A stretch of 6,389 bases of DNA from NCBI GenBank assembly GCA_039805725.1, contig JBDLTT010000024.1, positions 1-6,389 of the forward strand, in the 5' to 3' direction. The notes beneath the pieces are model-generated. The model did not search any database. It had not been told where the DNA came from and worked only from the letters and a program-made list of their open reading frames with translations. The DNA is from Fluviibacter sp039805725. Its GTDB lineage: Bacteria > Pseudomonadota > Gammaproteobacteria > Burkholderiales > Rhodocyclaceae. The translations under genes and the position numbers were made by a program. Within the stretch, counting starts at the first letter, position 1. Every line of letters starts with the position of its first letter. Shown in pieces: positions 1 through 6,389 of the stretch.

Positions 1-570
1 CATGCCGCCGTTCCTGAGATGCGTCTTCAGGCAGTCTTGTAGATCGACGATCGCATGCGCATCCAACGCGTTAAAGGGTTCGTCGAGCAGCCACAGTCTG
101 GCCGGGCGCAGGTGCAGGCGGGCAAGGAGCCCCCGCCGCTTTTGTCCGGCCGAAAGCACCCGGGCCGGCAGATGCTGCCGTTTCGCCAAACCCATCCGGG
201 TGAGCGCGTCACGAATCGCGGCATCGCTAACCTTCAGGCCATCCATGGCCATCAGGCTGCGTAGGTTTTCGGTGAGCGTTAAATCTTCCTTCAGGCTGGC
301 ATGGTGACCCAGGTACAGCATATCGGTGTGGTAGTCCGTGCGCTGTTGGCTGATGGGGATTGCTTGCCAGTGCACGGTACCCGCCGCAGGCAAGGCCAGG
401 CCAGCCAAAATACGCAGCAGGCTGGTTTTACCAGCGCCGTTTTCCCCTTGCAGGTAAAGCCATTGTCCGGCATCCAGTTGGAGCGACAGACCGGTGAACA
501 GGGTTTGTGTGCCGCGCACGCAGCTCAGGTCTTGAGCCGCAAGGATCGGCGTTCGGGTTGATGCGGTCAT
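1..570 (-). CDS. ccmA: Cytochrome c maturation ABC transporter ATP-binding protein CcmA (3' end cut by window edge)
   Basis: This is the cytoplasmic ATPase of the CcmAB(CD) complex, which drives release of heme-loaded CcmE during System I cytochrome c maturation. Translating the minus strand from the ATG at 570 gives 190 codons open to the window edge. Visible ABC motifs are the Walker A GENGAGKT (residues 42-49, K48), the signature LSAGQKRR (139-146), Walker B LWLLDEP (159-165, D163 and E164) and the D-loop FNALD (166-170). The protein stops in-window at ...HLRNGGM, just before the expected switch histidine. CcmA proteins are about 200-215 residues, so roughly 15-25 are missing. LSAGQ rather than LSGGQ, and the short one-domain form with a WLLDEPFNALD run, are typical of CcmA and argue against a generic ABC ATPase. 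The start codon overlaps the upstream transporter's stop (TAATG) with no strong Shine-Dalgarno, suggesting translational coupling. ccmB would be expected next to the left, outside the window. Confidence 0.9.
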   Translation of the reverse strand, partial: MTASTRTPILAAQDLSCVRGTQTLFTGLSLQLDAGQWLYLQGENGAGKTSLLRILAGLALPAAGTVHWQAIPISQQRTDYHTDMLYLGHHASLKEDLTLTENLRSLMAMDGLKVSDAAIRDALTRMGLAKRQHLPARVLSAGQKRRGLLARLHLRPARLWLLDEPFNALDAHAIVDLQDCLKTHLRNGGM

Positions 571-572
571 TA
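568..572 (-). promoter_or_regulatory. TAATG stop/start overlap coupling zip to ccmA
   Basis: The ZIP gene's TAA (572-570) shares one base with the ccmA ATG (570-568). With no strong Shine-Dalgarno immediately upstream (CGGTGCTCGGTTA), a ribosome ending on the transporter probably reinitiates on ccmA. This ties expression of the cytochrome c maturation ATPase to the transporter transcript. Confidence 0.6.
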
Positions 573-1514
573 ACCGAGCACCGTATCCAGCGTCATCATC
601 AGTGCAAATCCAAACACCAGGCCGATGGTGGCAAATCGCTGGTTGCCGTTGCGATGTGTTTCAGGGATGACTTCGTTGGAGACCACAAAGATCATGGCGC
701 CCGCCGCCAACCCGAGGCCGACCGGATAAGCGATGGCTAAACCGCTGGAAAGCGTAAGACCGATGACCGAGCCCAGTGGCTCAAGCAGGCCCGTAATCGA
801 CGCGATGCTGACCGACTTAAGCGGGCTATAGCCCACGCTGCGCAGTGCCATCACGACGGCCAGACCTTCTGGAATATCCTGCATCGCAATCGCCGAGGTC
901 AGTGGAATGCCGATCTGTAGATCGCCCTGCGCAAAGCTGACACCGATCGCCATGCCTTCCGGCAGGTTATGCAGAGCGATGGCCAGCACAAAGAGCCAGA
1001 TGCGGCTGAGACGTCGGGCTTCAGGCCCAAAGGTGCCGCTATGGGTGTGTTCGTGCGGGGTAAACTCGTCCATGCCCAGCATCAGCATGACGCCGATCGC
1101 CATGCCAAAGACAACCGTTAGCGCCCCCAGCAGGGCGTTGCCCGTGATCGCATCGCCCGCTTCGAGCCCCGGCAGGATCAGCGAAAACGAGCTTGCCGCC
1201 AGCATCATACCGGCAGCAAGGCCGAGCAGACTATCCTCGACTTTTTGCGGCAGCGTCTTCAGAAAAAAACCGGGGATGGCGCCAGCCGTCGTCAGCGCAA
1301 AACCGGCAAAACCGCCCCATAGGGCGTAGCGCATGGTACTGCTGTCGTTCGCCGTTAAAACATCATAGAGCCCGGCAAAAAAAAGCAGCAGAATCGCCAG
1401 ACACGAAACCGCCAGCCCGCCCGCAGTGAACGGGTGGGCGACCACGTGCTGGCGTAACGATCCCCCACGCAGGCTACTCGGAAAGATACTCGACAAAGTC
1501 ATATCAGGCGTCAT
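570..1514 (-). CDS. ZIP-family divalent metal transporter (GufA/BbZIP-like)
   Basis: This is an inner-membrane importer of divalent metals, probably Zn2+ and perhaps Fe2+, Mn2+ or Cd2+. From the ATG at 1514 it is 314 residues. I see nine hydrophobic segments: one N-terminal (about 33-52) plus the eight usual for ZIP proteins (from about 63 to 312). Transport-site motifs are HNLPEG in TM4 (H182, N183, E186), QDIPEG in TM5 (Q212, D213, E216), LLEPLG in TM6 (E245) and a methionine pair in TM2 (M103/M104). QD in place of the commoner HN in TM5, plus the TM6 glutamate, match the two-metal site described for Bordetella BbZIP. The loop before TM4 has a small histidine cluster, HEHTH (154-158), a likely metal sensor or capture site. 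Start choice: a TTG at 1538 and ATGs at 1514 and 1502 are in frame. The 1514 ATG is preferred, with CAGGTAGG just before it, though 1502 is possible. It lies 36 nt after cphA and its TAA overlaps the ccmA ATG. Metal specificity cannot be read from sequence. Confidence 0.93.
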   Translation of the reverse strand: MTPDMTLSSIFPSSLRGGSLRQHVVAHPFTAGGLAVSCLAILLLFFAGLYDVLTANDSSTMRYALWGGFAGFALTTAGAIPGFFLKTLPQKVEDSLLGLAAGMMLAASSFSLILPGLEAGDAITGNALLGALTVVFGMAIGVMLMLGMDEFTPHEHTHSGTFGPEARRLSRIWLFVLAIALHNLPEGMAIGVSFAQGDLQIGIPLTSAIAMQDIPEGLAVVMALRSVGYSPLKSVSIASITGLLEPLGSVIGLTLSSGLAIAYPVGLGLAAGAMIFVVSNEVIPETHRNGNQRFATIGLVFGFALMMTLDTVLG

Positions 1515-1522
1515 CCTACCTG
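1515..1522 (-). promoter_or_regulatory. Ribosome binding site deciding the ZIP transporter start
   Basis: CAGGTAGG on the minus strand lies directly before the ATG at 1514 and about 12 nt before the in-frame ATG at 1502. Its AGG core is about 4 nt from the first ATG, which is short, and the rest is somewhat far from the second, so both starts are possible. It lies downstream of the TTG at 1538, which makes that longer start unlikely. Confidence 0.4.
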
Positions 1523-1550
1523 AAACGCCAGCCGCCAAGGGCGAGAGGTT

Positions 1551-4127
1551 TCAGGCAGCTTCAGCGACGCGCTGCTTGATGTGGGCGAGCGCTTCTTCGA
1601 CCTGATCGACCAGAATCAGGCAAACATCGCCTGGTTGCAGTTTGGCAAGTGCGGTATCAATCGCCAGGAACTCGCCCTTGATTTCGTCGATCTCTTTGAC
1701 CTGATGGGCCCCGTTCAGCCCTTCACGCAGCAGCTTCACCACTTCGCCTTCGCTACGCCCGCGTTGGCAGGCGTCTTCATACAACACCACATGATCGAAG
1801 ACATTACCCAGAATGCGCGTCTGACGGCGAATATCGTCATCGCGCCGGTCGCCAGCACCGCTAATCACCACGCTGCGGCGCTGGGCCGGCATGTCGTGAA
1901 TGGTGTCGGCCAGGGCGCGGATCGCATCCGGGTTATGGCCGTAGTCGGCGATCAGTGTGGCACCCTTGTAATCGAAGCGGTTGAAACGGCCGGGCACGGT
2001 ATCGGCGTCACTGTTGAAACTGGCGAGGCCGGCGACGATGGCGTCCCAGGGGATATCGAGCGCCCAGGCAGCACCGACGGCAGCCATGACATTCTCTACC
2101 TGAAAGGCAATCTGACCGTTATCGGTGAGTGGAATATCCTTGAGCGGCAGGCGGAACACGGCTTTGCCCTGGGCCGCGATAATGGCGTCGTTGTCGCGGT
2201 AGATCACACGATGCCCCTGAGCACGGTGCTTGGCCATCACTGGATGCGCAGCGCTCTGACCGGCAAAGAAAGTCACGTTACCGGTGCAGAATCGCGCCAT
2301 GCGGGCAACCAGCGGGTCGGCCGCGTTGAGCACCGCCGTGCCTTCCGACGAGACGTTTTGCACGATCACCCGCTTCACGGCAGCCAGTTCAGCGGCCGTA
2401 TTGATGAAGTTCATGCCCAGATGGTCGCCTTCGCCAATGTTCGTGATGACCGCCACGTCGCAACGATCAAAACCCAGCCCCTCGCGCAGAATGCCGCCGC
2501 GGGCGGTTTCCAGCACGGCGGCGTCAACATCCGGATGTCCCAGCACATTTCGGGCGCTGCGCGGGCCACTACAGTCGCCCGTATCGATCAGACGACCATT
2601 GGCGTAAACGCCATCGGTGGTGGTCATACCGATACGCTGACCGGTCTGCGCGATCAGGTGCGCCGTCAGACGAATCGTGGTGGTTTTGCCATTGGTGCCT
2701 GACACCGCCACGACGGGGATACGGCCATTATCGCCGGGGGCGAACATCTGGCGCACGATGGCTTCACCCACGGGTCGGCCTTTACCGTATGAGGGGCTCA
2801 GGTGCATGCGCAGACCCGGTGCGGCGTTTACTTCCACGATGCCGCCGCCTTGTTCCTGCAGTGGTTTGTAAACGCTGTCACAAACCACATCGACGCCGCA
2901 GATATCCAGGCCGACCATGTGAGCCGCGGCCACGGCACTGGCGGCCATATCCGGGTGTACATCGTCAGTCACATCAGTTGCCGTACCGCCAGTGCTGAGA
3001 TTGGCATTTTTGCGCAAATTGATGCGCACACCGCGCGGCGGGATCGACTCCGGCGTCATGCCCTGTTCTTCGAGTGTTGCCAGACCAATCGCGTCGAGAC
3101 GGATCTTGCTCAGCGACGTGGCATGGCCATCGCTACGCAGCGGGTCGCTATTGATTACATCCACTAACTGACGGATGGTGTGCTGACCATCACCAATCAC
3201 ATACGGCGGGTCGCGGCGGGCGGCCGCAACGAGTTCGTTGCCGACCACCAGCAGGCGGAAGTCGTGGCCGGGCAGAAAGCGCTCGACAATCACCTCGTCA
3301 CTGATGGCGTAGGCCACGTCAAACGCCGCCTTGATTTGCTCAGTCGTTTGCAGATTCACAGCAACGCCCTTGCCCTGGTTGCCATCACGCGGTTTTACGA
3401 CCACGGGCCCCTTGATCCATTCGGCCGCTGCCAAGGCGCCTTCGAGCGTGGTGACGACGCGACCTTGCGGCACAGCCACGCCGGCCGAGTAGAGCAGGGT
3501 TTTGGTCAGGTCTTTATCCTGGGCAATCGACTCGGCGATGGCGCTCGTATGGCTGGTCTCGGCGGCCTGGATGCGTTTCTGTTTGCTGCCCCAGCCCAGC
3601 TGCACCATGCTGCCTTCGGTCATCCGCCGGAATGGAATGCCGCGGGCAACAGCCGCATTGACGATACTGCCCGTACTCGGCCCCAGACGCAGATCTTCGT
3701 CCAGTTCGCTCAGTTCGTGCAGCGTGGCGTTCAGATCGAACATGCGATCTTCCAGCGCCACCTGGCAAAGCTTCATCGCGTGTTCAAACGCCAGTCTGCC
3801 GACCGCCTCTTCACTGTATTCAACGATGGTGATGTAGGTGCCTTTTTCCGGGGTCTGCACGGTGCGGCTAAAGGTCACTGGGCAGCCAGCGGCCGCTTGC
3901 AGACCGAGCGCCACCACTTCCAGCGCATGCGCCAGGGTCAGTGGTTCGTTATGACCACTGGCGACCAGCGGACCCATTTGCGGAAAGCGTGCACGAAGGC
4001 GCGTTTCAAAACCGGTCAGATTGGTGATCTGGCATTCCTCTTCGGTGCAATTGATGAGGGCTTCGATTGCCGTATGACGACCCCAGAGATTGGGGCCACG
4101 GAGTGCGCGCAGACGAACGATTTCCAT
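1551..4127 (-). CDS. cphA: Cyanophycin synthetase CphA (full length)
   Basis: This cytoplasmic ATP-dependent ligase builds cyanophycin by adding Asp to the backbone and then Arg to each Asp side chain. At 858 residues it has the usual CphA length. Domains in order are: N domain (about 1-160, beginning with a LRGPNLW motif and ending near LGPSTGSIVNAA, 148-159); ATP-grasp Asp-adding domain (about 161-465), with VVVKPRDGNQGKG around K245, the NANLSTGGTA loop (374-383) and EVNAAPG (432-438); and Mur-ligase-like Arg-adding domain (about 470-858). The last has P-loop SGTNGKTTT (476-484, K481), ETARGGILREG (540-550), NIGEGDHLG (563-571), DYGHNPDA (728-735) and SGAGDRRDDDI (756-766). All ligase motifs look intact. 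In contrast the N-domain site that reads HxxEH in CphA' reads HALEV here (67-71), so primer generation may be lost. It starts 3 nt after cphA' (TAA GCC ATG) with only a weak purine stretch upstream, implying coupled translation. Confidence 0.97.
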   Translation of the reverse strand: MEIVRLRALRGPNLWGRHTAIEALINCTEEECQITNLTGFETRLRARFPQMGPLVASGHNEPLTLAHALEVVALGLQAAAGCPVTFSRTVQTPEKGTYITIVEYSEEAVGRLAFEHAMKLCQVALEDRMFDLNATLHELSELDEDLRLGPSTGSIVNAAVARGIPFRRMTEGSMVQLGWGSKQKRIQAAETSHTSAIAESIAQDKDLTKTLLYSAGVAVPQGRVVTTLEGALAAAEWIKGPVVVKPRDGNQGKGVAVNLQTTEQIKAAFDVAYAISDEVIVERFLPGHDFRLLVVGNELVAAARRDPPYVIGDGQHTIRQLVDVINSDPLRSDGHATSLSKIRLDAIGLATLEEQGMTPESIPPRGVRINLRKNANLSTGGTATDVTDDVHPDMAASAVAAAHMVGLDICGVDVVCDSVYKPLQEQGGGIVEVNAAPGLRMHLSPSYGKGRPVGEAIVRQMFAPGDNGRIPVVAVSGTNGKTTTIRLTAHLIAQTGQRIGMTTTDGVYANGRLIDTGDCSGPRSARNVLGHPDVDAAVLETARGGILREGLGFDRCDVAVITNIGEGDHLGMNFINTAAELAAVKRVIVQNVSSEGTAVLNAADPLVARMARFCTGNVTFFAGQSAAHPVMAKHRAQGHRVIYRDNDAIIAAQGKAVFRLPLKDIPLTDNGQIAFQVENVMAAVGAAWALDIPWDAIVAGLASFNSDADTVPGRFNRFDYKGATLIADYGHNPDAIRALADTIHDMPAQRRSVVISGAGDRRDDDIRRQTRILGNVFDHVVLYEDACQRGRSEGEVVKLLREGLNGAHQVKEIDEIKGEFLAIDTALAKLQPGDVCLILVDQVEEALAHIKQRVAEAA

Positions 4128-4130
4128 GGC

Positions 4131-6281
4131 TTACTGATGTGTAAAAGTTTGGATGCCCGTGCTCATGACGTCACGGGTGAGATTCATGCCGACACCAACC
4201 GCCACAGCGGCCAGTACGCTTTCCAGCGCATCGTTGCGAAGTTGCAGTAGCGGGACGCTGTCCAGGCTCATGATCGATTGCACATCGTCACCGCGTGCCA
4301 TCACAATCTGATTGTCGCGGGTGAACACGGCGCGGCCTTTCTTGGCCAGATGTGCTTTCAGGCAATCGCTCGTGCCAAAGCGGCTGAAGAAAATCACTTC
4401 ACCATCGCACAGTCGCGCCATGTCGGCTACCTCGGCATCGTCGGCGTTCAGCACGCCCACGCCGGTGGGCAGCACCACATCAATCTGCGAACGCATCACG
4501 CGGTAGATATCTTCGCCATCGTTAATGGCGCATTCAGGTACGGTGTCGGTTGGGTCGAGATTGGTCACCACGCCCACGGTGCAGCGTTCGTAAGCCAACC
4601 CCTCGTTCAGGATGACGCGGTTGTCGTTTTCGATGATCGCCACATCGACCTGGCGGTTGAGCATCAGGCGATGACCGCTCTCCCAGTTGGCACAGTGGCG
4701 ATCGTCCAGCTGGCGCTGGTTGAAATACATCCCCTTGCTGCAGGCTAGCCCCACATTCATGCTGGTCAGTTGCAGCAGGCTGGCAATCAGCTGGGCGACC
4801 AGCGTCTTGCCACGCGAACCGGCCACGCCAATGATTGGCAGGTTGAAATCTTCACCCGGCGGGAACAGGTAGTCGACGATGGCATTGCCGACCGGGCGCG
4901 GTGTGCCGGCCGATGGTCGCAGGTGCATGAGCAGCCCCGGGCCGGCGTTGACTTCGACGATGGCGCCGCGTTGGCCGGCCAGCGGCTTGCTGATGTCTTC
5001 GCAAACCAGGTCGATGCCGGCGACATCTAGCCCCACCACGCGGGCGGCCAGGGCGACCGTTTCGGCCACGTCCGGATGAACTTCGTCGGTGACATCGATC
5101 GACACATTACCGTTACGCTGAATCAGCACATCACGCCCGGCGTCGGGCACCGATTGGGCGTTAAAGCCCTGGCGTTCCAGTTCCAGGCGTACGGCGGAAT
5201 CCACGCGCACAAAATTGAGCGTGTTTTCTTCGGCAGGGCCACGGCTAGGGCTGCTGTTGATCTGGCGCTCGATGAGTTCTTCAATGGTCGATTGGCCATC
5301 GCCTTTAACAAAGGCAAAGTCACCACGGGCGGCGGCGACGGTTTTACCGCCAACGACCAGGAGACGATGTTCGTTACCGGCTATGAAGCGTTCGACGATC
5401 ACGCTACTGCCCTCGTCGACGGCCACAGCGAAGGCGGTACGCACTTCCTGTTCGGTCAGCATGTTGGTGAACACGCCACGGCCATGGTTACCGTCAGAGG
5501 GCTTTACGACCACCGGTAAACCGATGTCTTGTGCCGCTTCCCAGGCCGCGTCGGCCGTCTCGACCACGGTGCCTTCGGGCACCGGCACACCGCAGGCCTT
5601 GAGCAGACTCTTGGTTAGATCCTTGTCGCGCGAGATGGTCTCGGCAATGGCGCTGGTCTTGTCGGTCTCGGCCGTCCAGATGCGGCGTTGCTTGGAACCA
5701 TAGCCCAGCTGCACCAGGTTGTTCTCGGCCAGACGCATGGTCGGAATCTTGCGTTCCATGGCGGCATTCACAATGCTGCCGGTGCTCGGCCCAAGTAGGC
5801 GGTCTTCGGCCAGATCCTTGAGTTCTTCCACGGCAGCCGCAACATCAAAAGGTCGATCTTCGATGGCCGCCATAATCAGGTCACGACCGGTTTCAATGGC
5901 CAGACGTGTCACGTCGTCGTGCAGGTTGTAGATGATGACCTTATAAACGCCGCGGCGATCGGCCTCGCGGGCACGGCCAAAGCCCCCGGGCACCCCGGCC
6001 AGGCCAAGCAGCTCCAGCGTCACGTGCTCCATGATGTGCGCTGGCCAGGTGCCTTCGTGCAGACGGCGAACAAAGCCACCGTATTCTTCGTAGCTGCAGC
6101 GGTGCTCCATCAGACCCGGTAACCAGGCCACCAGCCGGTCGGGCAGACCGGGAATCTTGTCGGAGGGAAAATCTTCCAGATCGCCAATATCCACCCAGGC
6201 TTCCAGAACCGGTACATAGGTCCACATATTGGGACCACGAATCGACTTGATGTCGATGATTTTTATGGATTTATGACTCAT
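4131..6281 (-). CDS. cphA': CphA' : truncated cyanophycin-synthetase paralogue lacking the C-terminal Mur-ligase lobe
   Basis: This CphA homologue is 716 residues from the ATG at 6281 (MSHKSIKIID...), about 140 shorter than its neighbour. Its N domain (about 1-165) has SIRGPNMW (13-20) and an intact HIMEH (82-86) followed by E90. Its ATP-grasp domain (about 166-478) has VVVKPSDGNHGRG around K260 and EVNAGPG (443-449), so Asp or dipeptide ligation looks possible. The Mur-like domain begins with GVAGSRGKTLV (485-495): the GKT is kept but TNGKTTT is not. ETARGG has become ENDNRV (551-556), and DHLG is absent, with TDTVPE (578-583) there. The protein ends (...GIQTFTHQ) where the central Mur fold ends, so the DYGHNPDA lobe is missing. 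Arg addition therefore looks impossible. Similar short CphA' genes beside cphA, and cyanobacterial CphA2 with a degenerate Mur domain that joins beta-Asp-Arg dipeptides, are known precedents. Its real reaction is unproven. A longer TTG-started form (6371) is rejected; the 6281 start fits the family's N terminus. Confidence 0.94.
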   Translation of the reverse strand: MSHKSIKIIDIKSIRGPNMWTYVPVLEAWVDIGDLEDFPSDKIPGLPDRLVAWLPGLMEHRCSYEEYGGFVRRLHEGTWPAHIMEHVTLELLGLAGVPGGFGRAREADRRGVYKVIIYNLHDDVTRLAIETGRDLIMAAIEDRPFDVAAAVEELKDLAEDRLLGPSTGSIVNAAMERKIPTMRLAENNLVQLGYGSKQRRIWTAETDKTSAIAETISRDKDLTKSLLKACGVPVPEGTVVETADAAWEAAQDIGLPVVVKPSDGNHGRGVFTNMLTEQEVRTAFAVAVDEGSSVIVERFIAGNEHRLLVVGGKTVAAARGDFAFVKGDGQSTIEELIERQINSSPSRGPAEENTLNFVRVDSAVRLELERQGFNAQSVPDAGRDVLIQRNGNVSIDVTDEVHPDVAETVALAARVVGLDVAGIDLVCEDISKPLAGQRGAIVEVNAGPGLLMHLRPSAGTPRPVGNAIVDYLFPPGEDFNLPIIGVAGSRGKTLVAQLIASLLQLTSMNVGLACSKGMYFNQRQLDDRHCANWESGHRLMLNRQVDVAIIENDNRVILNEGLAYERCTVGVVTNLDPTDTVPECAINDGEDIYRVMRSQIDVVLPTGVGVLNADDAEVADMARLCDGEVIFFSRFGTSDCLKAHLAKKGRAVFTRDNQIVMARGDDVQSIMSLDSVPLLQLRNDALESVLAAVAVGVGMNLTRDVMSTGIQTFTHQ

Positions 6282-6321
6282 CTGGTTGATTGCGATGTCA
6301 AAAGACCTTCTGGACGGCTTG

Positions 6322-6357
6322 TCATGCCATTGTAAACAGAAACCTGCGGCTAATAAC
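6322..6357 (-). promoter_or_regulatory. Candidate sigma-70 promoter for the cphA' operon
   Basis: On the minus strand a TACAAT (plus positions 6329-6334) differs from the consensus -10 box by one base and lies about 48 nt before the cphA' ATG. The expected -35 region (around 6351-6357) reads GTTATTA, a poor match, so an activator or another sigma factor might be needed. No good Shine-Dalgarno is seen before the ATG (AATCAACCAG then ATG). The assignment rests on the one hexamer and on this being the only non-coding stretch upstream of the gene set. Confidence 0.3.
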
Positions 6358-6360
6358 GCA

Positions 6361-6388
6361 CCGGAATCCAAACGGATGACGTTTCCGG
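6361..6388. repeat. Small inverted repeat upstream of the candidate promoter
   Basis: The arms CCGGAA (6361-6366) and TTCCGG (6383-6388) are perfect inverted copies separated by 16 bases. Inside them a second overlapping pair, AAACG and CGTTT, flanks TCATC on the minus strand. There is no U-run after it in the minus direction, and the window ends in the plus direction. It could be an operator just upstream of the -35 region or part of a terminator for a gene beyond the window. Short arms like these also occur by chance. Confidence 0.25.
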
Positions 6389-6389
6389 G

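Noticed and set aside
1515..1538. TTG start for the ZIP transporter at 1538
   Set aside because: The ribosome-binding-like CAGGTAGG lies downstream of it, and ATG codons at 1514 and 1502 are better placed.
1539..1550. Terminator between cphA and the ZIP gene
   Set aside because: The gap is only 36 nt with no stable GC-rich hairpin followed by a T-run on the minus strand.
1581..2702. Long plus-strand open frame (373 codons) opposite the Mur-like domain of cphA
   Set aside because: It is a shadow of the codon pattern of the real gene on the other strand, with no recognisable domain.
3180..4250. Long plus-strand open frame (356 codons) opposite cphA and the end of cphA'
   Set aside because: It is antisense to well-recognised CphA domains, crosses the boundary of two genes, and encodes nothing recognisable. 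Long antisense frames are common in GC-rich coding DNA.
4125..4260. Recent frameshift or nonsense mutation as the cause of the short CphA'
   Set aside because: cphA starts 3 nt after the CphA' stop, so there is no room for a leftover C-terminal lobe in another frame, and the Mur-like motifs upstream of the stop are already diverged.
6282..6371. N-terminal extension of CphA' from a TTG at 6371
   Set aside because: The extra 30 residues do not resemble any CphA N terminus, and they would cover the only plausible promoter. The ATG at 6281 gives a normal family start.
1..6389. RNA genes, CRISPR, insertion sequences or prophage
   Set aside because: No tRNA-like folds, spaced direct repeats, transposase frames or terminal repeats were seen; nearly all bases are accounted for by four genes.

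Overview
The window holds four genes, all read right to left on the minus strand and packed so tightly that there is almost no non-coding DNA except the last ~110 bases on the right. In transcription order they are: a truncated cyanophycin-synthetase paralogue (cphA', start 6281), a full-length cyanophycin synthetase (cphA, start 4127), a ZIP-family metal transporter (start about 1514), and the ATP-binding subunit of the cytochrome c maturation heme/apocytochrome transporter (ccmA, start 570), which runs off the left edge. Gaps are 3 nt (cphA'/cphA), 36 nt (cphA/zip) and a 1-nt stop/start overlap, TAATG (zip/ccmA). No intergenic hairpin terminator is visible, so one polycistronic unit running on into a ccm operon is the simplest reading.

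Organism: fairly GC-rich DNA, a System I (Ccm) cytochrome c maturation gene and the paired cphA'/cphA arrangement point to a Proteobacterium, probably beta or gamma. The N-terminal signatures of the two CphA proteins resemble, from memory, the betaproteobacterial two-gene type. A genus cannot be named from the sequence alone.

How the genes work together: cyanophycin (multi-L-arginyl-poly-L-aspartate) is an intracellular nitrogen store. CphA has all parts needed to add Asp (ATP-grasp domain) and then Arg (Mur-ligase-like domain). CphA' keeps the N-terminal and ATP-grasp domains, but its Mur-like domain has lost key motifs and stops before the C-terminal Mur-ligase lobe, so it should not be able to add Arg. 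The most interesting signal is a reciprocal loss. CphA' has an intact HxxEH motif in its N domain, where a primer-making hydrolase site has been reported in cyanobacterial CphA1. The same place in CphA reads HALEV. This suggests a division of labour in which CphA' cuts or primes (or re-polymerises dipeptides) and CphA polymerises. No cyanophycinase, isoaspartyl dipeptidase, RNA gene, mobile element or CRISPR is seen. No stretch over 300 bases lacks a gene; the right-hand ~108 bases (6282-6389) hold a candidate -10 box and a small inverted repeat.
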